A DNA stretch of 64,000 nt. It comes from JABDCI01 sp964475835. Its GTDB lineage: Bacteria; Verrucomicrobiota; Verrucomicrobiia; JABWAM01. Both the position numbers and the translations under genes were made by a program. The notes under the pieces were generated by a model. That model was not told the DNA's origin, did not search any database, and saw nothing but the letters and a program-made list of their open reading frames with translations. Where the stretch lies: positions 1-64,000 of the forward strand of contig CAYYYL010000007.1 of assembly GCA_964475835.1 (NCBI GenBank), written 5' to 3'. Of the stretch, positions 45,278 through 54,776 are shown one piece after another; the first letter of the stretch is position 1, and each line of letters starts with the position of its first letter.

Positions 45278-45757
45278 TTACTTCACCGAGGTAACGCCGT
45301 ATTCCACCGCGCCTCTGCCTTCTCCCATCTTGAAGCGATCGTGGGCTTTCCTGCCGACGAGAAGTTTTCCAAGGGGAGCCTGAAGTGTGAGCACCACGAT
45401 TTCCTGCCCATCCACCTCGACTTCCACTCCGCCGCCTCGCGGGCCGATGAAATAAAGTGCCTTGTCCCGTTTGTTTTCCAGTGTGACCAACGCACCGACC
45501 GTGATGGGATCGGTGGGTTTGAACTCAATCAAAGGAAGGCTTTGAAATTGGAGGATGGTTTGTTCCGTTTCCTCCGCTTGCCTTACTTGCCCGTCGGCGA
45601 GATAGGAGGCTTCCAGTCCGCGCGTGTCATATTTGTTCTCGGCTTTGCTGGATTCATGCGTGGCTTCCGCGTGGGAATTGCGTGCTGCTTTACAAAGGAT
45701 CTCCAGATCGCACTTGAGCCGGGCGATGATCTTTTCGACCACGAGACGTTTATTCAT
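45278..45757 (-). CDS. GreA/GreB-like transcription elongation factor
   Basis: A 159-residue protein whose N-terminal half is a helical hairpin (about 5-75, with 'ATHESSKAENKYDTRGLEASY') and whose C-terminal half resembles the Gre C-domain ('PITVGALVTLENKRDKALYF', 'LTLQAPLGKLLVGRKAHDRF'). Classical Gre factors rescue backtracked RNA polymerase by an acidic hairpin tip; here the tip region is ESSKAENKYDTR, with few acidic residues in tandem. It may be a Gre-related regulator rather than a true cleavage factor. Confidence 0.75.
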   Translation of the reverse strand: MNKRLVVEKIIARLKCDLEILCKAARNSHAEATHESSKAENKYDTRGLEASYLADGQVRQAEETEQTILQFQSLPLIEFKPTDPITVGALVTLENKRDKALYFIGPRGGGVEVEVDGQEIVVLTLQAPLGKLLVGRKAHDRFKMGEGRGAVEYGVTSVK

Positions 45758-45780
45758 TTTGTGAGCACCCAGGATATTGG

Positions 45781-45966
45781 CTATAAGCCGGCTTCCAACT
45801 GCCCGACAATCGCCTTGAAAACCCCACGTTTTTCATCCCGCGAACAATGGCCCAACTTTCGGGTAATGAGCGATACATGAATGGTAAACCGTTTTCGGAC
45901 GAGGCCTGCGGAACCAACCGCAAGACCATTTGAAGGGATTTTGCGTAGAACGATGTCATTAGTCAA
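45781..45966 (-). CDS. Possible small protein, uncertain
   Basis: A 61-codon frame with a TTG start ('KRFTIHVSLITRKLGHCSRD...'). Its composition is protein-like, but no start signal or family is recognised, and it may be a gene remnant. The rest of 45758-46124 shows nothing else. It lies between the GreA/B-like gene and the Doc toxin gene. Confidence 0.25.
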   Translation of the reverse strand: MTNDIVLRKIPSNGLAVGSAGLVRKRFTIHVSLITRKLGHCSRDEKRGVFKAIVGQLEAGL

Positions 45967-46124
45967 AATTGTAAAAACGAATACGAGACGTGAAGTTTAG
46001 TTACGGATGAACATCCTCCTTCGCTAAAGCTTCGGGGGACAGGCAGATGAAGTATTTGTGGCCTCTCTTGTTCCCAAACTTTGTTGTTTGGTGCTTTTCC
46101 GATTCAATATTCTCAACTACCTGT

Positions 46125-46520
46125 TCACGGCAGCAGCTTGCGCAATCGCGCCGTAGTTTGTTCGCGGTCAAGCTGGCTGGCGGCAACATCGAGCACCAGC
46201 GTTTCCCAGGGATCGACGGGCAGGGCCTCAGATTTTAAAAGACCATTGGCTTCGAGGAAGACAAGGCAGGTAGCCAACGCGGTCCTTTTATTTCCGTCCA
46301 CGAAAGGATGATTGCGGCAGATATAAAAAAGATAGGCTGCGGCCATTTCCATGGAATCTTTCAACAGCGGTTTTCCCATCATCGTGGCTTGTGGGGCAGC
46401 CACTGCGGATTCCAACAACGGTTCGTCCCGAATGCCGGACGACCCTCCATGAGCGGCCAGCACCTCTGCGTGAATGGCCTTCACTGCGGATACGGTGAGA
46501 TGAACAACGGACTCGTTCAC
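46125..46520 (-). CDS. doc: Doc-type (Fic-fold) toxin
   Basis: A 131-residue death-on-curing protein with the Fic-family motif 'HPFVDGNKRTA' (H-x-F-x-D-G-N-K-R) and the conserved N-terminus 'GGSSGIRDEPLLESAVAAPQ'. Doc phosphorylates elongation factor Tu using ATP and stops translation. It overlaps the upstream antitoxin gene by 4 bp (ATGA), typical of toxin-antitoxin pairs. Confidence 0.92.
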   Translation of the reverse strand: MNESVVHLTVSAVKAIHAEVLAAHGGSSGIRDEPLLESAVAAPQATMMGKPLLKDSMEMAAAYLFYICRNHPFVDGNKRTALATCLVFLEANGLLKSEALPVDPWETLVLDVAASQLDREQTTARLRKLLP

Positions 46521-46744
46521 GACAACCGCTTGAACAGTTCGGAGTTTTTCTTGATTAGGCGTTTAGCCGCGGCGCTCGCGTCTGTGGGAGAAACATGGGG
46601 ATGGAGTGGGGTAAGCGTGATACTGCCCCCTTCATGGACGGTGACGTTCACCTGGTCTCCCACTTGAAGATGGGCGAGCTCAAGCAAGGCTGTATCAAAA
46701 ATGATTCCCTGAGAATTTCCGATCTTGGAAATGGTTTTGGTCAT
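46517..46744 (-). CDS. AbrB/MazE-type antitoxin partnered with Doc
   Basis: A 75-residue SpoVT/AbrB-fold protein ('MTKTISKIGNSQGIIFDTAL', 'HLQVGDQVNVTVHEGGSITL'), the swapped-hairpin DNA-binding fold, with a C-terminal tail that would neutralise the toxin ('ASAAAKRLIKKNSELFKRLS'). Classical Doc is paired with Phd; an AbrB-type partner is a different but known combination. A 21-bp perfect palindrome lies 7 bp upstream of its start and is a likely operator for autoregulation. Confidence 0.9.
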   Translation of the reverse strand: MTKTISKIGNSQGIIFDTALLELAHLQVGDQVNVTVHEGGSITLTPLHPHVSPTDASAAAKRLIKKNSELFKRLS

Positions 46745-46751
46745 GTAATCA

Positions 46752-46772
46752 TTGTAATACAATGTATTACAA
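46752..46772. promoter_or_regulatory. Operator palindrome of the AbrB/Doc operon
   Basis: Arms TTGTAATACA (46752-46761) and TGTATTACAA (46763-46772) around a single central base: a perfect 10+1+10 palindrome, 7 bp upstream of the antitoxin ATG. AbrB-fold antitoxins bind such sites as dimers. Confidence 0.8.
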
Positions 46773-46942
46773 ACGTCAACCTTATGTTCGCAGCTGCTAA
46801 GAGTTTTAACCAACGATTGGACGCAGATTTCGGAAAAGAGTGCAGAGGAGATCGTCGAAATCCCGAAACTGACGATCTGGGATTTCGGCGGTTTGCCTTG
46901 GGTTCTGGAAACCCTGCGCCTCAGTGTCTCTGCACGAGAACT

Positions 46943-47755
46943 TCAATCAATCTCAATCACGCCCTGGAACGTGAAATCGGCAGGACCTTTCAGATGTACG
47001 TCGCGGAAGGTTTCGTCGTCACGCCGGAAGGTCACTTCCAGGTTATCACCGCTTTGAACCGTCACGCGCACGGGGGAGGCGAGTTTGTGGAGCACCTGAG
47101 CGATCAGGGCGCTGGCGGTGACGCCTGTGCCGCAAGCCAGCGTTTCCCCCTCGACGCCGCGTTCATAGGTGCGCACGCGGATGGCATTGCCTCCCAGAAG
47201 TTGAACGAAGTTCACATTCGTTCCCTTGGGGGCAAAATGAGCATGATAGCGGAGCTCGGCCCCAAGGGGTCCCACCATCGCCTTGTCGGCGTCCGGCACA
47301 AAAATCACGGCATGTGGCACGCCGGTGTTGAGTGAGTGAACTTCAAGTTCGCCGGCTGAAGTCGAAACTTTCTGATTCAATTTCAAATCCTTCGGCTCGC
47401 TCAGGTTCACCCGGGCGAGGGCACCGTCAAAGTCCGCGGTGATGATGCCCGCGAGGGTCTGGAAACGAATCGAGCCCGAGGGTTTGGCGATTTTTTGAAC
47501 GAAGCGGGCAAAGCAACGGGCGCCATTGCCGCACATTTCGGCTTCGCCTCCATCGGAATTGTAGTAGCGCATCCGGAAATCGGACTGCGCGTCCGGTGCA
47601 GGTTCCACCAAAAGGAGGCCGTCCGCGCCGATGCCGGCATGACGATCGCAGAGGTGGGCGATCTGCTCGCGGGAAAGCTTGAGGGAGCCGGAACGATTGT
47701 CGAGCATCACGAAATCGTTGCCCGCGCCGTTCATTTTGGTGAAGGGGATGTTCAT
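46943..47755 (-). CDS. dapF: Diaminopimelate epimerase
   Basis: A 270-residue protein with the two active-site cysteines: 'GEAEMCGNGARCFARF' (first Cys) and 'GETLACGTGVTASALI' (second Cys). The conserved start 'FTKMNGAGNDFVMLDNRSG' matches the family. It converts LL- to meso-diaminopimelate for lysine and peptidoglycan. It is divergent from ispG, with a GGTAGGG-type palindrome in between. Confidence 0.97.
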   Translation of the reverse strand: MNIPFTKMNGAGNDFVMLDNRSGSLKLSREQIAHLCDRHAGIGADGLLLVEPAPDAQSDFRMRYYNSDGGEAEMCGNGARCFARFVQKIAKPSGSIRFQTLAGIITADFDGALARVNLSEPKDLKLNQKVSTSAGELEVHSLNTGVPHAVIFVPDADKAMVGPLGAELRYHAHFAPKGTNVNFVQLLGGNAIRVRTYERGVEGETLACGTGVTASALIAQVLHKLASPVRVTVQSGDNLEVTFRRDDETFRDVHLKGPADFTFQGVIEID

Positions 47756-47786
47756 TTTGTTTCGGACGGACGGCCCGGCGGTCCGT

Positions 47787-47806
47787 CCCTACCAGAAAAG
47801 GTAGGG
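47787..47806. repeat. CCCTACC...GGTAGGG palindrome, copy 3
   Basis: Arms CCCTACC (47787-47793) and GGTAGGG (47800-47806) with loop AGAAAA. A second hairpin, GGACGGAC...GTCCGTCC, abuts it at 47764-47788. It lies 32 bp upstream of dapF. Confidence 0.6.
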
Positions 47807-47926
47807 CGCGACTGCCAGGCGCGCCGTCTAAAGTCCTTTAACTCTTGGCAGCTTCCGGGAGCTTGTCAACGATATCCCTTTTGTGTTTGAATCCCCTGTT
47901 GCCCCGGCACGCACAGGAGTATTTTC

Positions 47927-49972
47927 ATGACCCCCACCCTCAAATATTGTCTGGATCCCTTTTGCTATCAACGACGTAAGACCCGGGAGGTCAAGGTTGG
48001 TGAGGTTGGCATCGGAGGGAACAATCCTATTCGCGTCCAGTCGATGACCACTTCCGACACTCTGAATACCGAGGCGACCGTGAAGGAGGTTCTCGAGATC
48101 GTGAAGGCGGGTTGTGAGATTGTGCGCATCACGGCGCCGACGGTGAAGGACGCTGAGAATTTGAAGAATATTCGGGACGAGCTTCGCAAGCGCGGGTGCA
48201 ACGTGCCGCTCGTGGCGGACATCCATTTTCTGCCGAAGGCGGCCATGACCGCCGTGGAATATGTGGAGAAGGTGCGGGTCAATCCGGGGAACTATGCGGA
48301 CAAAAAGAAATTCAATATCCGCGAGTACACGGATGCCCAATATCAGGAGGAGCTGGAGCGGATTGAGGAGGCGTTTACTCCGCTCGTGAAGCGCTGCAAG
48401 GAGCTTGGCCGGGCGATGCGCATTGGCACCAATCACGGGTCGCTTTCCGACCGCATCATGAACCGCTACGGGGACACCCCGCTTGGCATGGTGGAGTCGG
48501 CGCTGGAATTTGTCCGGATCTGTGAGAACAACGGGTATCACAACATCGTATTGTCAATGAAGGCGTCGAATCCAAAAGTGATGATTCAGGCCTACCGTTT
48601 GCTCGCGGCACGCATGGACGAACTCGGGATGGACTATCCGTTTCATCTCGGGGTGACGGAAGCGGGTGATGGAGAGGATGGCCGCATCAAATCCGCGGTG
48701 GGCATCGGATCGCTGCTTGAGGATGGCATCGGCGACACGATCCGTGTCTCGCTCACCGAGGATTCGGTGCATGAGATTCCTGTCTGCCAGGAGTTGGTGA
48801 AGCCGTACAACACGCCGCCTGATTTACGCCGCACGGTGGTGATGGCTCCCTTCAAAATCCGTGAAAAGCGCAATCCGTTCACATATGCCCGTCGAAAGAC
48901 GCATGAGGTTCACCTGGGCGATCTCTCCGTGGGGGGCGAGCACACCATGTGTGTGGAAATTCCAGTGTCCCTAAAAGATCCCAAGGCATCTGAAACAATC
49001 CGCTCCATCACCTCCGGTTCGGATGTGGTGGCGGAGATCATTCAGTTTCGGATTGATAATCCCAAGGATGCGGAGCTTGCGGAGGCAATCATCGCCAAAC
49101 ATCCTGCGGATTTGTTTTCCATTCACATTGGGGGAAAACCCTCGTTGCTGGATGCGGTTCCCAAGGGAAGCATCCATAAGCTGATATTTGAGGCAACGGA
49201 TGCGTGGACTTCCCCGGAATTGACACGTCTGATGAAGCTGACGCAGGAGTTTGATTTCGCGATTCAGGTGAATGCCGGAGAGGGACAACTCCAGGTTCTC
49301 GGTGAGTTTCTTGAAATTGCGCAGAAACATAACTTTTCCCAGATCGTGGTCGGGGTGGGAACCCTCTTCTCGCTCTCGACGCTGGCGGCGTATCGCATGC
49401 TTGCGGCGTATCTGGAGAATGAAAATCTGGGATATCCCATTCATTTGCGCGAATCCGGAGAGTTCAATACGGAGATTGAGCTTCTGCTAGGTGCATCGAA
49501 GCAGTTTGGAGCGCTGCTGTGTGACGGAATCGGCGACTCCATTCAGGTGGGGGATGGTTCGAACCCGCAAATGGCCTTGAAGCTGGCTTACAACATTCTT
49601 CAGGCCACTGGGAACCGGATCACAAAGACGGAGTATGTTTCCTGTCCATCATGCGGGCGGACGCTTTTCAATCTTCAGACGGTCACGGATCGTATCAAGA
49701 GCAAGACGGCTCATTTGAAGGGGGTGAAGATCGCCATCATGGGCTGTATTGTGAATGGCCCCGGAGAAATGGCGGATGCCGATTTCGGCTACGTGGGTGG
49801 AGCGCCCGGGAAGGTCAATCTCTACGTCGGCAAGGAATGCGTGCAATATCATGTTCCGGAAAGTGAAGCGGATCAGCGCCTGATCGATCTCATTAAGACG
49901 CATGGCAAGTGGCAGGAGCCTCCCGAGGGCTGGGTTCCCCCCGCCCCCCGGGAGCAGTCGGCGAGGGTCTGA
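47927..49972 (+). CDS. ispG: HMBPP synthase (MEP pathway), long form
   Basis: A 681-residue IspG/GcpE, about 300 residues longer than the E. coli enzyme, with the extra central domain seen in plants, Chlamydiae and Bacteroidetes. The TIM barrel is residues 1-300 ('NPIRVQSMTTSDTLNTEATV', 'VADIHFLPKAAMTAVEYVEK', 'RVNPGNYADKKKF'). The C-terminal reductase-like domain carries the [4Fe-4S] cysteines in 'CPSCGRTLFNLQ' and 'GCIVNGPGEMADADF'. It makes HMBPP from MEcPP for isoprenoid synthesis. It is a monocistronic gene starting 171 bp from dapF. Confidence 0.96.
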   Translation: MTPTLKYCLDPFCYQRRKTREVKVGEVGIGGNNPIRVQSMTTSDTLNTEATVKEVLEIVKAGCEIVRITAPTVKDAENLKNIRDELRKRGCNVPLVADIHFLPKAAMTAVEYVEKVRVNPGNYADKKKFNIREYTDAQYQEELERIEEAFTPLVKRCKELGRAMRIGTNHGSLSDRIMNRYGDTPLGMVESALEFVRICENNGYHNIVLSMKASNPKVMIQAYRLLAARMDELGMDYPFHLGVTEAGDGEDGRIKSAVGIGSLLEDGIGDTIRVSLTEDSVHEIPVCQELVKPYNTPPDLRRTVVMAPFKIREKRNPFTYARRKTHEVHLGDLSVGGEHTMCVEIPVSLKDPKASETIRSITSGSDVVAEIIQFRIDNPKDAELAEAIIAKHPADLFSIHIGGKPSLLDAVPKGSIHKLIFEATDAWTSPELTRLMKLTQEFDFAIQVNAGEGQLQVLGEFLEIAQKHNFSQIVVGVGTLFSLSTLAAYRMLAAYLENENLGYPIHLRESGEFNTEIELLLGASKQFGALLCDGIGDSIQVGDGSNPQMALKLAYNILQATGNRITKTEYVSCPSCGRTLFNLQTVTDRIKSKTAHLKGVKIAIMGCIVNGPGEMADADFGYVGGAPGKVNLYVGKECVQYHVPESEADQRLIDLIKTHGKWQEPPEGWVPPAPREQSARV

Positions 49973-50292
49973 GGGATAGCAGGGGGGGTATATCCTAGGA
50001 GATGGAAGGTGGTGGCGGAGGCAGGGAGAGTTTCCATGTATGGCTCCCCGGGAAGCCCATTTCCCCCCTCAGTTTGTCTTCCGAATGCCCGACCCTTCTG
50101 GAAAGTCACCAGCAATGGGGTTCCACCCAAAAAAACAATCAGTTGGATTAAATTTTGGGATTAGCCCGCTTAATAAATAACACAAAAGCGACTGCAGTTT
50201 GGTGTAAATGTGTTAGGTTGATCTATTATGTTCAAATAGATCCATTGGGGGAACCCCCCTGGATTTTCATCATCCTCATACTTTCATATCAA
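49973..50292. other. Intergenic region upstream of the repeat protein
   Basis: About 320 bp without a supported gene. The segment around 50145-50230 is notably AT-richer than its surroundings and may hold the promoter of the repeat protein gene, but no clear -35/-10 pair can be picked. Confidence 0.5.
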
Positions 50293-53200
50293 ATGATATC
50301 TTTTTTAACGCTTGGACATTGGAGGAAGTTTTTCGCGATTCCTATTGTGGCGGTTGGCTTCATGATGGGCCTCGATGTGAGGGCGCAAGTGGGATCCCCT
50401 GAGGTATGGTCAAGTCAGGGGATAGGGGCGGTTGGAAAGGAAGGCAGTGCCACCATCAATGGGGATGTGTTTGGTGTGGAGGGCGCGGGCTCGGATATCG
50501 GGGGCACTTCGGATGCCTTTCAATTTGTTTACCAGTGGCTTCCGGCGGATGGGCAGATTGTAGCCAGGGTGAACGGGGTTCTCGGGACGGACCCTGCGGC
50601 CAAGGCAGGTGTCATGATCCGGGAATCCCTGACGGCAGGATCCCGTCATGTATGCGTGGTGGTGACGCCCGGCAATGGGGTTCAATTTCTTCGCCGTTTG
50701 ACGACCGCCGGAGCCTCCCTTTCCTCATCGGGCGGGGCGTTTCAGGCTCCATATTGGGTCAGGCTGGTGCGAAGCGGAAATCTCATGAGTGCTTATGTTT
50801 CCGCAACCGGGGCGTCGTGGACTCCTGTCGGGAGTGAGACCGTGGCGTTCACAGGAAAATTGTATGTGGGGCTTGTGGTCAGCAGCCACCAGAGCGGGGC
50901 ATTGATCACCTCGACGTTTGATCATGTGGGGGCCACCGGGGCCGCTTTCGTGGATACCGATAATGACGGGTTGGCGGATGCATGGGAGCTCAACCATTTT
51001 GGAAATTTGAGTCAGACCGGATTTGATGATTTTGACCATGATGGGATCTCCAATCTGAATGAGTTCCTGAATGGAACCAATCCGACGATTGTGGATAACA
51101 AGAACCTTTCGGCTCAGGCCTCCCTGGGTGCTCTTTCGGTTTCTTCCGTTCCGTCCTGGCCCTTTTATATCTTCAAGGACGCCGAGGGCGCCTATGCTCC
51201 GAGCGGATATTTTGGAGATGCTGCTTCGTTAGCATTCAGTGATGTGGAGTTAACGAATCCGGGACAGGGATTTCATTGTATCAAAATCCAGTATAGCGGG
51301 GCGGGTGCCAATGGATACGCCGGTATCTACTGGCAAAATCCGGCAAACAATTGGGGAACGATCGATGCTGGTTTTAATCTGACCGGGGCCACAAAGGTCA
51401 AATTCATGGCCCGTGGCGCGGTGGGCGGTGAAAAAGTGCAATTTATCGCGGGTGGAATTACCGGGGCTTTTCCCGATTCGTTCAAAGTGACGGGGCCGGT
51501 CCTCACCCTGACGACCGCCTGGCAGAATTTTCAACTCGATCTTACGGGTCAACCATTGAGCCGTGTGATCGGTGGGTTCGCCTTTGTCCTGGCGAAGGCG
51601 GACAACCCTGCAGGGGCGAGCTTCTATCTCGACAGTATCAATTATGACAACGGCAGCGTGACTCCCACTTTCCCCGCCTTGCCGACTCCTTCGGTATGGC
51701 CGTTCTATATTTTTAAGGATGTTGAGGGCTCCTATGCGCCCAGTGGTTATATGGGTGACGCTGCTGCCTTGACGTTTAGTGATGTCGATACCACCACGCC
51801 CGGAGAAGGATCGAAAACGATCAAGGTGCAGTATGCCCCGGCAGGGCCCAATGGGTTTGCCGGCATCTACTGGCAGAATCCCGCCAACAATTGGGGGGAT
51901 GCGACTAATGGTGGGTTCAATCTGACGGGTGCCAAAAAATTAAAGTTCATGGCCCGCTCCTCCGTAAATGGAGTTAAGGTTCAATTCACTGCAGGAGGGC
52001 TCCCTGGCAGTTACCAGACCTCCTTTAATTTTCAGGATTCCTTTAAATCGGTCCTTCCGATCACGACTTTAAGTACGAATTGGCAGAGTCTGGAGTTCGA
52101 TCTCACAGGCAAGAATTTAAGCCGTGTGGTCGGAGCGTTTGCCTTCGCTATGAGCCAGGCGGACAATCCCACGGGGGCTACCATTTATCTGGATAACATT
52201 CGTTATGATAATGGTGTGGTGATTCCGCCTTCTCCCACGCCACCGTCCTGGCCTGTCTACATCTACAAGGATGTTCACGATAAATATATCCCGAGCGGAT
52301 ACATGGGGGATGCGGCATCCCTGACCTTTACGGACACGGATTTTGCGAGCCCGGGTGAAGGCATCCAGGATATCAAAATCACGTACNNNNNNNNNNNNNN
52401 NNNNNNNNNNNNNNNNNNNNNNNNNNNNNNNNNNNNNNNNNNNNNNNNNNNNNNNNNNNNNNNNNNNNNNNNNNNNNNNNNNNNNNAACCCCACGGGAGC
52501 GACGATCTTCCTGGATAACATCTACTACAACAACGGGACGGTGTTGCCTGCGCGACCTGCGTCGCCAGCGCCCACTTCGTGGCCGGTCTATGTTTACAAA
52601 GACGTGGATGAAAAGTATTTTTCGAGCGGGTACTTTGGAGATGCCGCTTCGTTGATCCTGAGCGATGATTTTGCAGCGGCTCCTGGCGAAGGGTTCACCA
52701 GCAAGAAGGTGCAATACTCCGGCGTGGGAACGAATGGATTTGCGGGAGTCTACTGGCAGAACCCTGCGAACAACTGGGGAACGGTCTCCAATGGTGGGTT
52801 GAACCTGACGGGCGCGCAGAAGCTGAAGTTCATGGCGCGTGGGGCAGTCAATGGAGTGAAGATCCAGGTGACCGGTGGCGGCATCCTGGGACAATATGGA
52901 GACACCTACAAGGCCCAGACTTCTGTTCTGACGCTGACCAATGCCTGGCAGTCGTATGAGATCGCGTTGACGGGCAAAACGTTGACTCATGTGCTTGGTG
53001 GATTTGCGTTCACGGTGACCAAGGCGGATAACCCGACGGGAGCGACGTTCTATCTGGATAACATTCGCTACGACAACGGGACGGTGCCTCCGGCCCGGCC
53101 TGCGTCACCGACACCGGCTTCGTGGCCGTTCTATATTTACAAGGATGCGCACGACAAGTTCCTGCCCACGGGCTTCATGGGGGATGCGGCATCGTTGACG

Positions 53201-54715
53201 GTATTGGACACGGATTTTGCGAGCCCGGGTGAAGGCATCCAGGATATCAAAATCACGTACAGCGGTGTGGGGACCAATGGGTTTGCGGGGATTTACTGGC
53301 AGAGTCCGGCGAACAACTGGGGAACGGTGTCCAACGGTGGATTTAATCTGACGGGTGGCAAGACGTTGTCCTTCATGGCGAAATCGTCAGTCAACGGAGT
53401 GAAAGCCACGTTCACGGCGGGTGGGATCACGGGAACCTATGGCGATACGTTCAAGGTTCAGACGACGTTGTTGACGCTGACCAATGCGTGGAAGACGTAC
53501 ACGATTGATTTGACGGGACGCGATCTGTCTCACGTTGTGGGTGGCTTTGCGTTCACGCTGTCGAAGACGGACAACCCCACGGGAGCGACGATCTTCCTGG
53601 ATAACATCTACTACAACAACGGGACGGCAATCCCTGTTCCACCGACGCCTCCGGCGCCGTCCGCGTTGCCGTTGTATGTCTATCAGGATGCGCATGACAA
53701 ATATGGACCGACCGGATGGATAGGGGATACGACTGCGTTGACCTTTTCGGACACGGACACCACGCTTCCGCATGAGGGATTACAAGACATCAAAGTCACC
53801 TACAATGGGGTTGGTCCGAATGGGTTTGCTGGGATCATCTGGCAAAATCCCAATGGAAACTGGGGAACGGTCTCCAATGGTGGGTTGAATCTGACTGGGG
53901 CCAAGACGTTACGTTTCTGGGCTCGCGGGCAGGTGGGTGGTGAGAAAATTCAATTCCAGGGCGGGGGAGTCCTGGGCACCTACGGCGACACTTTTAAGGT
54001 TGCTGGACCGGTTGTGGCGCTGACGACCGCCTGGCAGCAGTTCCAATTGGATCTCACCGGCAAGAATTTGACACGTGTGGTGGGTGGATTTGGGTTCACC
54101 GCTTCGAAAGCTGACAATCCAAGCGGCGCCACATTCTATCTGGATAAAATCGAATTTGACAATGGGACGGAACCGGTGACGCCTCCTCCGAATTCTCCTC
54201 CCCCCACGCCCTTGCCGTTATTCATCTTCAAGGATGCACATGACAAGTATGGTCCCACCGGCTGGATGGGGGATGCCGGGGACATGACGTTTTCGGATAC
54301 GGACGTCACTCTTCCCGGTGAGGGGACGAAGAGTATAAAGATTGTTTATTCGGGAGTCGGGAGCTCCGGACAGAATTGGGCGGGAATTTACTGGCAGAAT
54401 CCAAATGGGAATTGGGGAACGGTGTCCAACGGTGGCTTGAATCTGACGGGAGCGGTGGCGCTGAAATTCATGGCCCGTGGTCAGACAGGTGGGGAAAAGG
54501 TTCAGTTTATCGGGGGTGGTGTTGTGGGCACTTATGGGGACACTTTCAAGGTGACAGGACCTGTGGTATCGCTCACAACCGCCTGGCAGACCTTCCAATT
54601 GGATGTGACGGGCAGGGACCTTACCCGTGTCGTGGGTGGATTCTGTTTTGTTGTTTCAAAACCCAATAATCCCGCAGGGGCGACCTTCTATTTGGATAAC
54701 ATCCGTTACGAGTAA
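50293..54715 (+). CDS. Secreted protein with seven ~181-residue repeats (assembly gap inside)
   Basis: ATG 50293 gives a signal peptide (about 1-32, ending DVRA). Next come a beta-sandwich segment of about 190 residues ('GDVFGVEGAGSDIGGTSDAF'), a calcium-type loop region ('DTDNDGLADAWELNHFGNLS', 'DDFDHDGISNLNEFLNGTNP'), then seven repeats. Each repeat starts W/L-P-F/L/V-Y-I/V-Y/F-K-D and ends with L-D-N-I-x-Y-D/N-N-G; the anchors are at 51157, 51697, 52249, 52580, 53123, 53666 and 54212. The repeats resemble a carbohydrate-binding jelly-roll (FAGIYWQNPANNWG; 'GATFYLDNI'). No sorting signal is seen; the C-terminus is 'YLDNIRYE'. The 100 N lie in repeat 3, and frame differs across them only because their length is a placeholder. 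Function unknown; probably extracellular glycan binding. Confidence 0.8.
52387..52486. other. Assembly gap (100 N) inside repeat 3
   Basis: The bases before and after the gap are identical to the matching positions of repeat 5 (53210-53260 and from 53573). In repeat 5 these are 312 bp apart, so 100 N stands for an estimated 312 bp, or 312 plus multiples of about 543 if copies collapsed. Confidence 0.85.
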
Positions 54716-54731
54716 GAGGATGTGACAAAGC

Positions 54732-54757
54732 CCCCTCGTTTGAGGGGACGGTTTTTG
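54732..54757 (+). terminator. Intrinsic terminator of the repeat protein gene
   Basis: Stem CCCCTC/GAGGGG with loop GTTT, followed after a short spacer by TTTTT. It is 17 bp beyond the stop codon. Confidence 0.75.
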
Positions 54758-54776
54758 ACTTCGAGATCACAAACTG

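Noticed and set aside
50155..54715. Two separate repeat-protein genes either side of the N run
   Set aside because: The change of frame across 100 N reflects a placeholder length; a 312-bp filler predicted from repeat 5 puts both parts in one frame.
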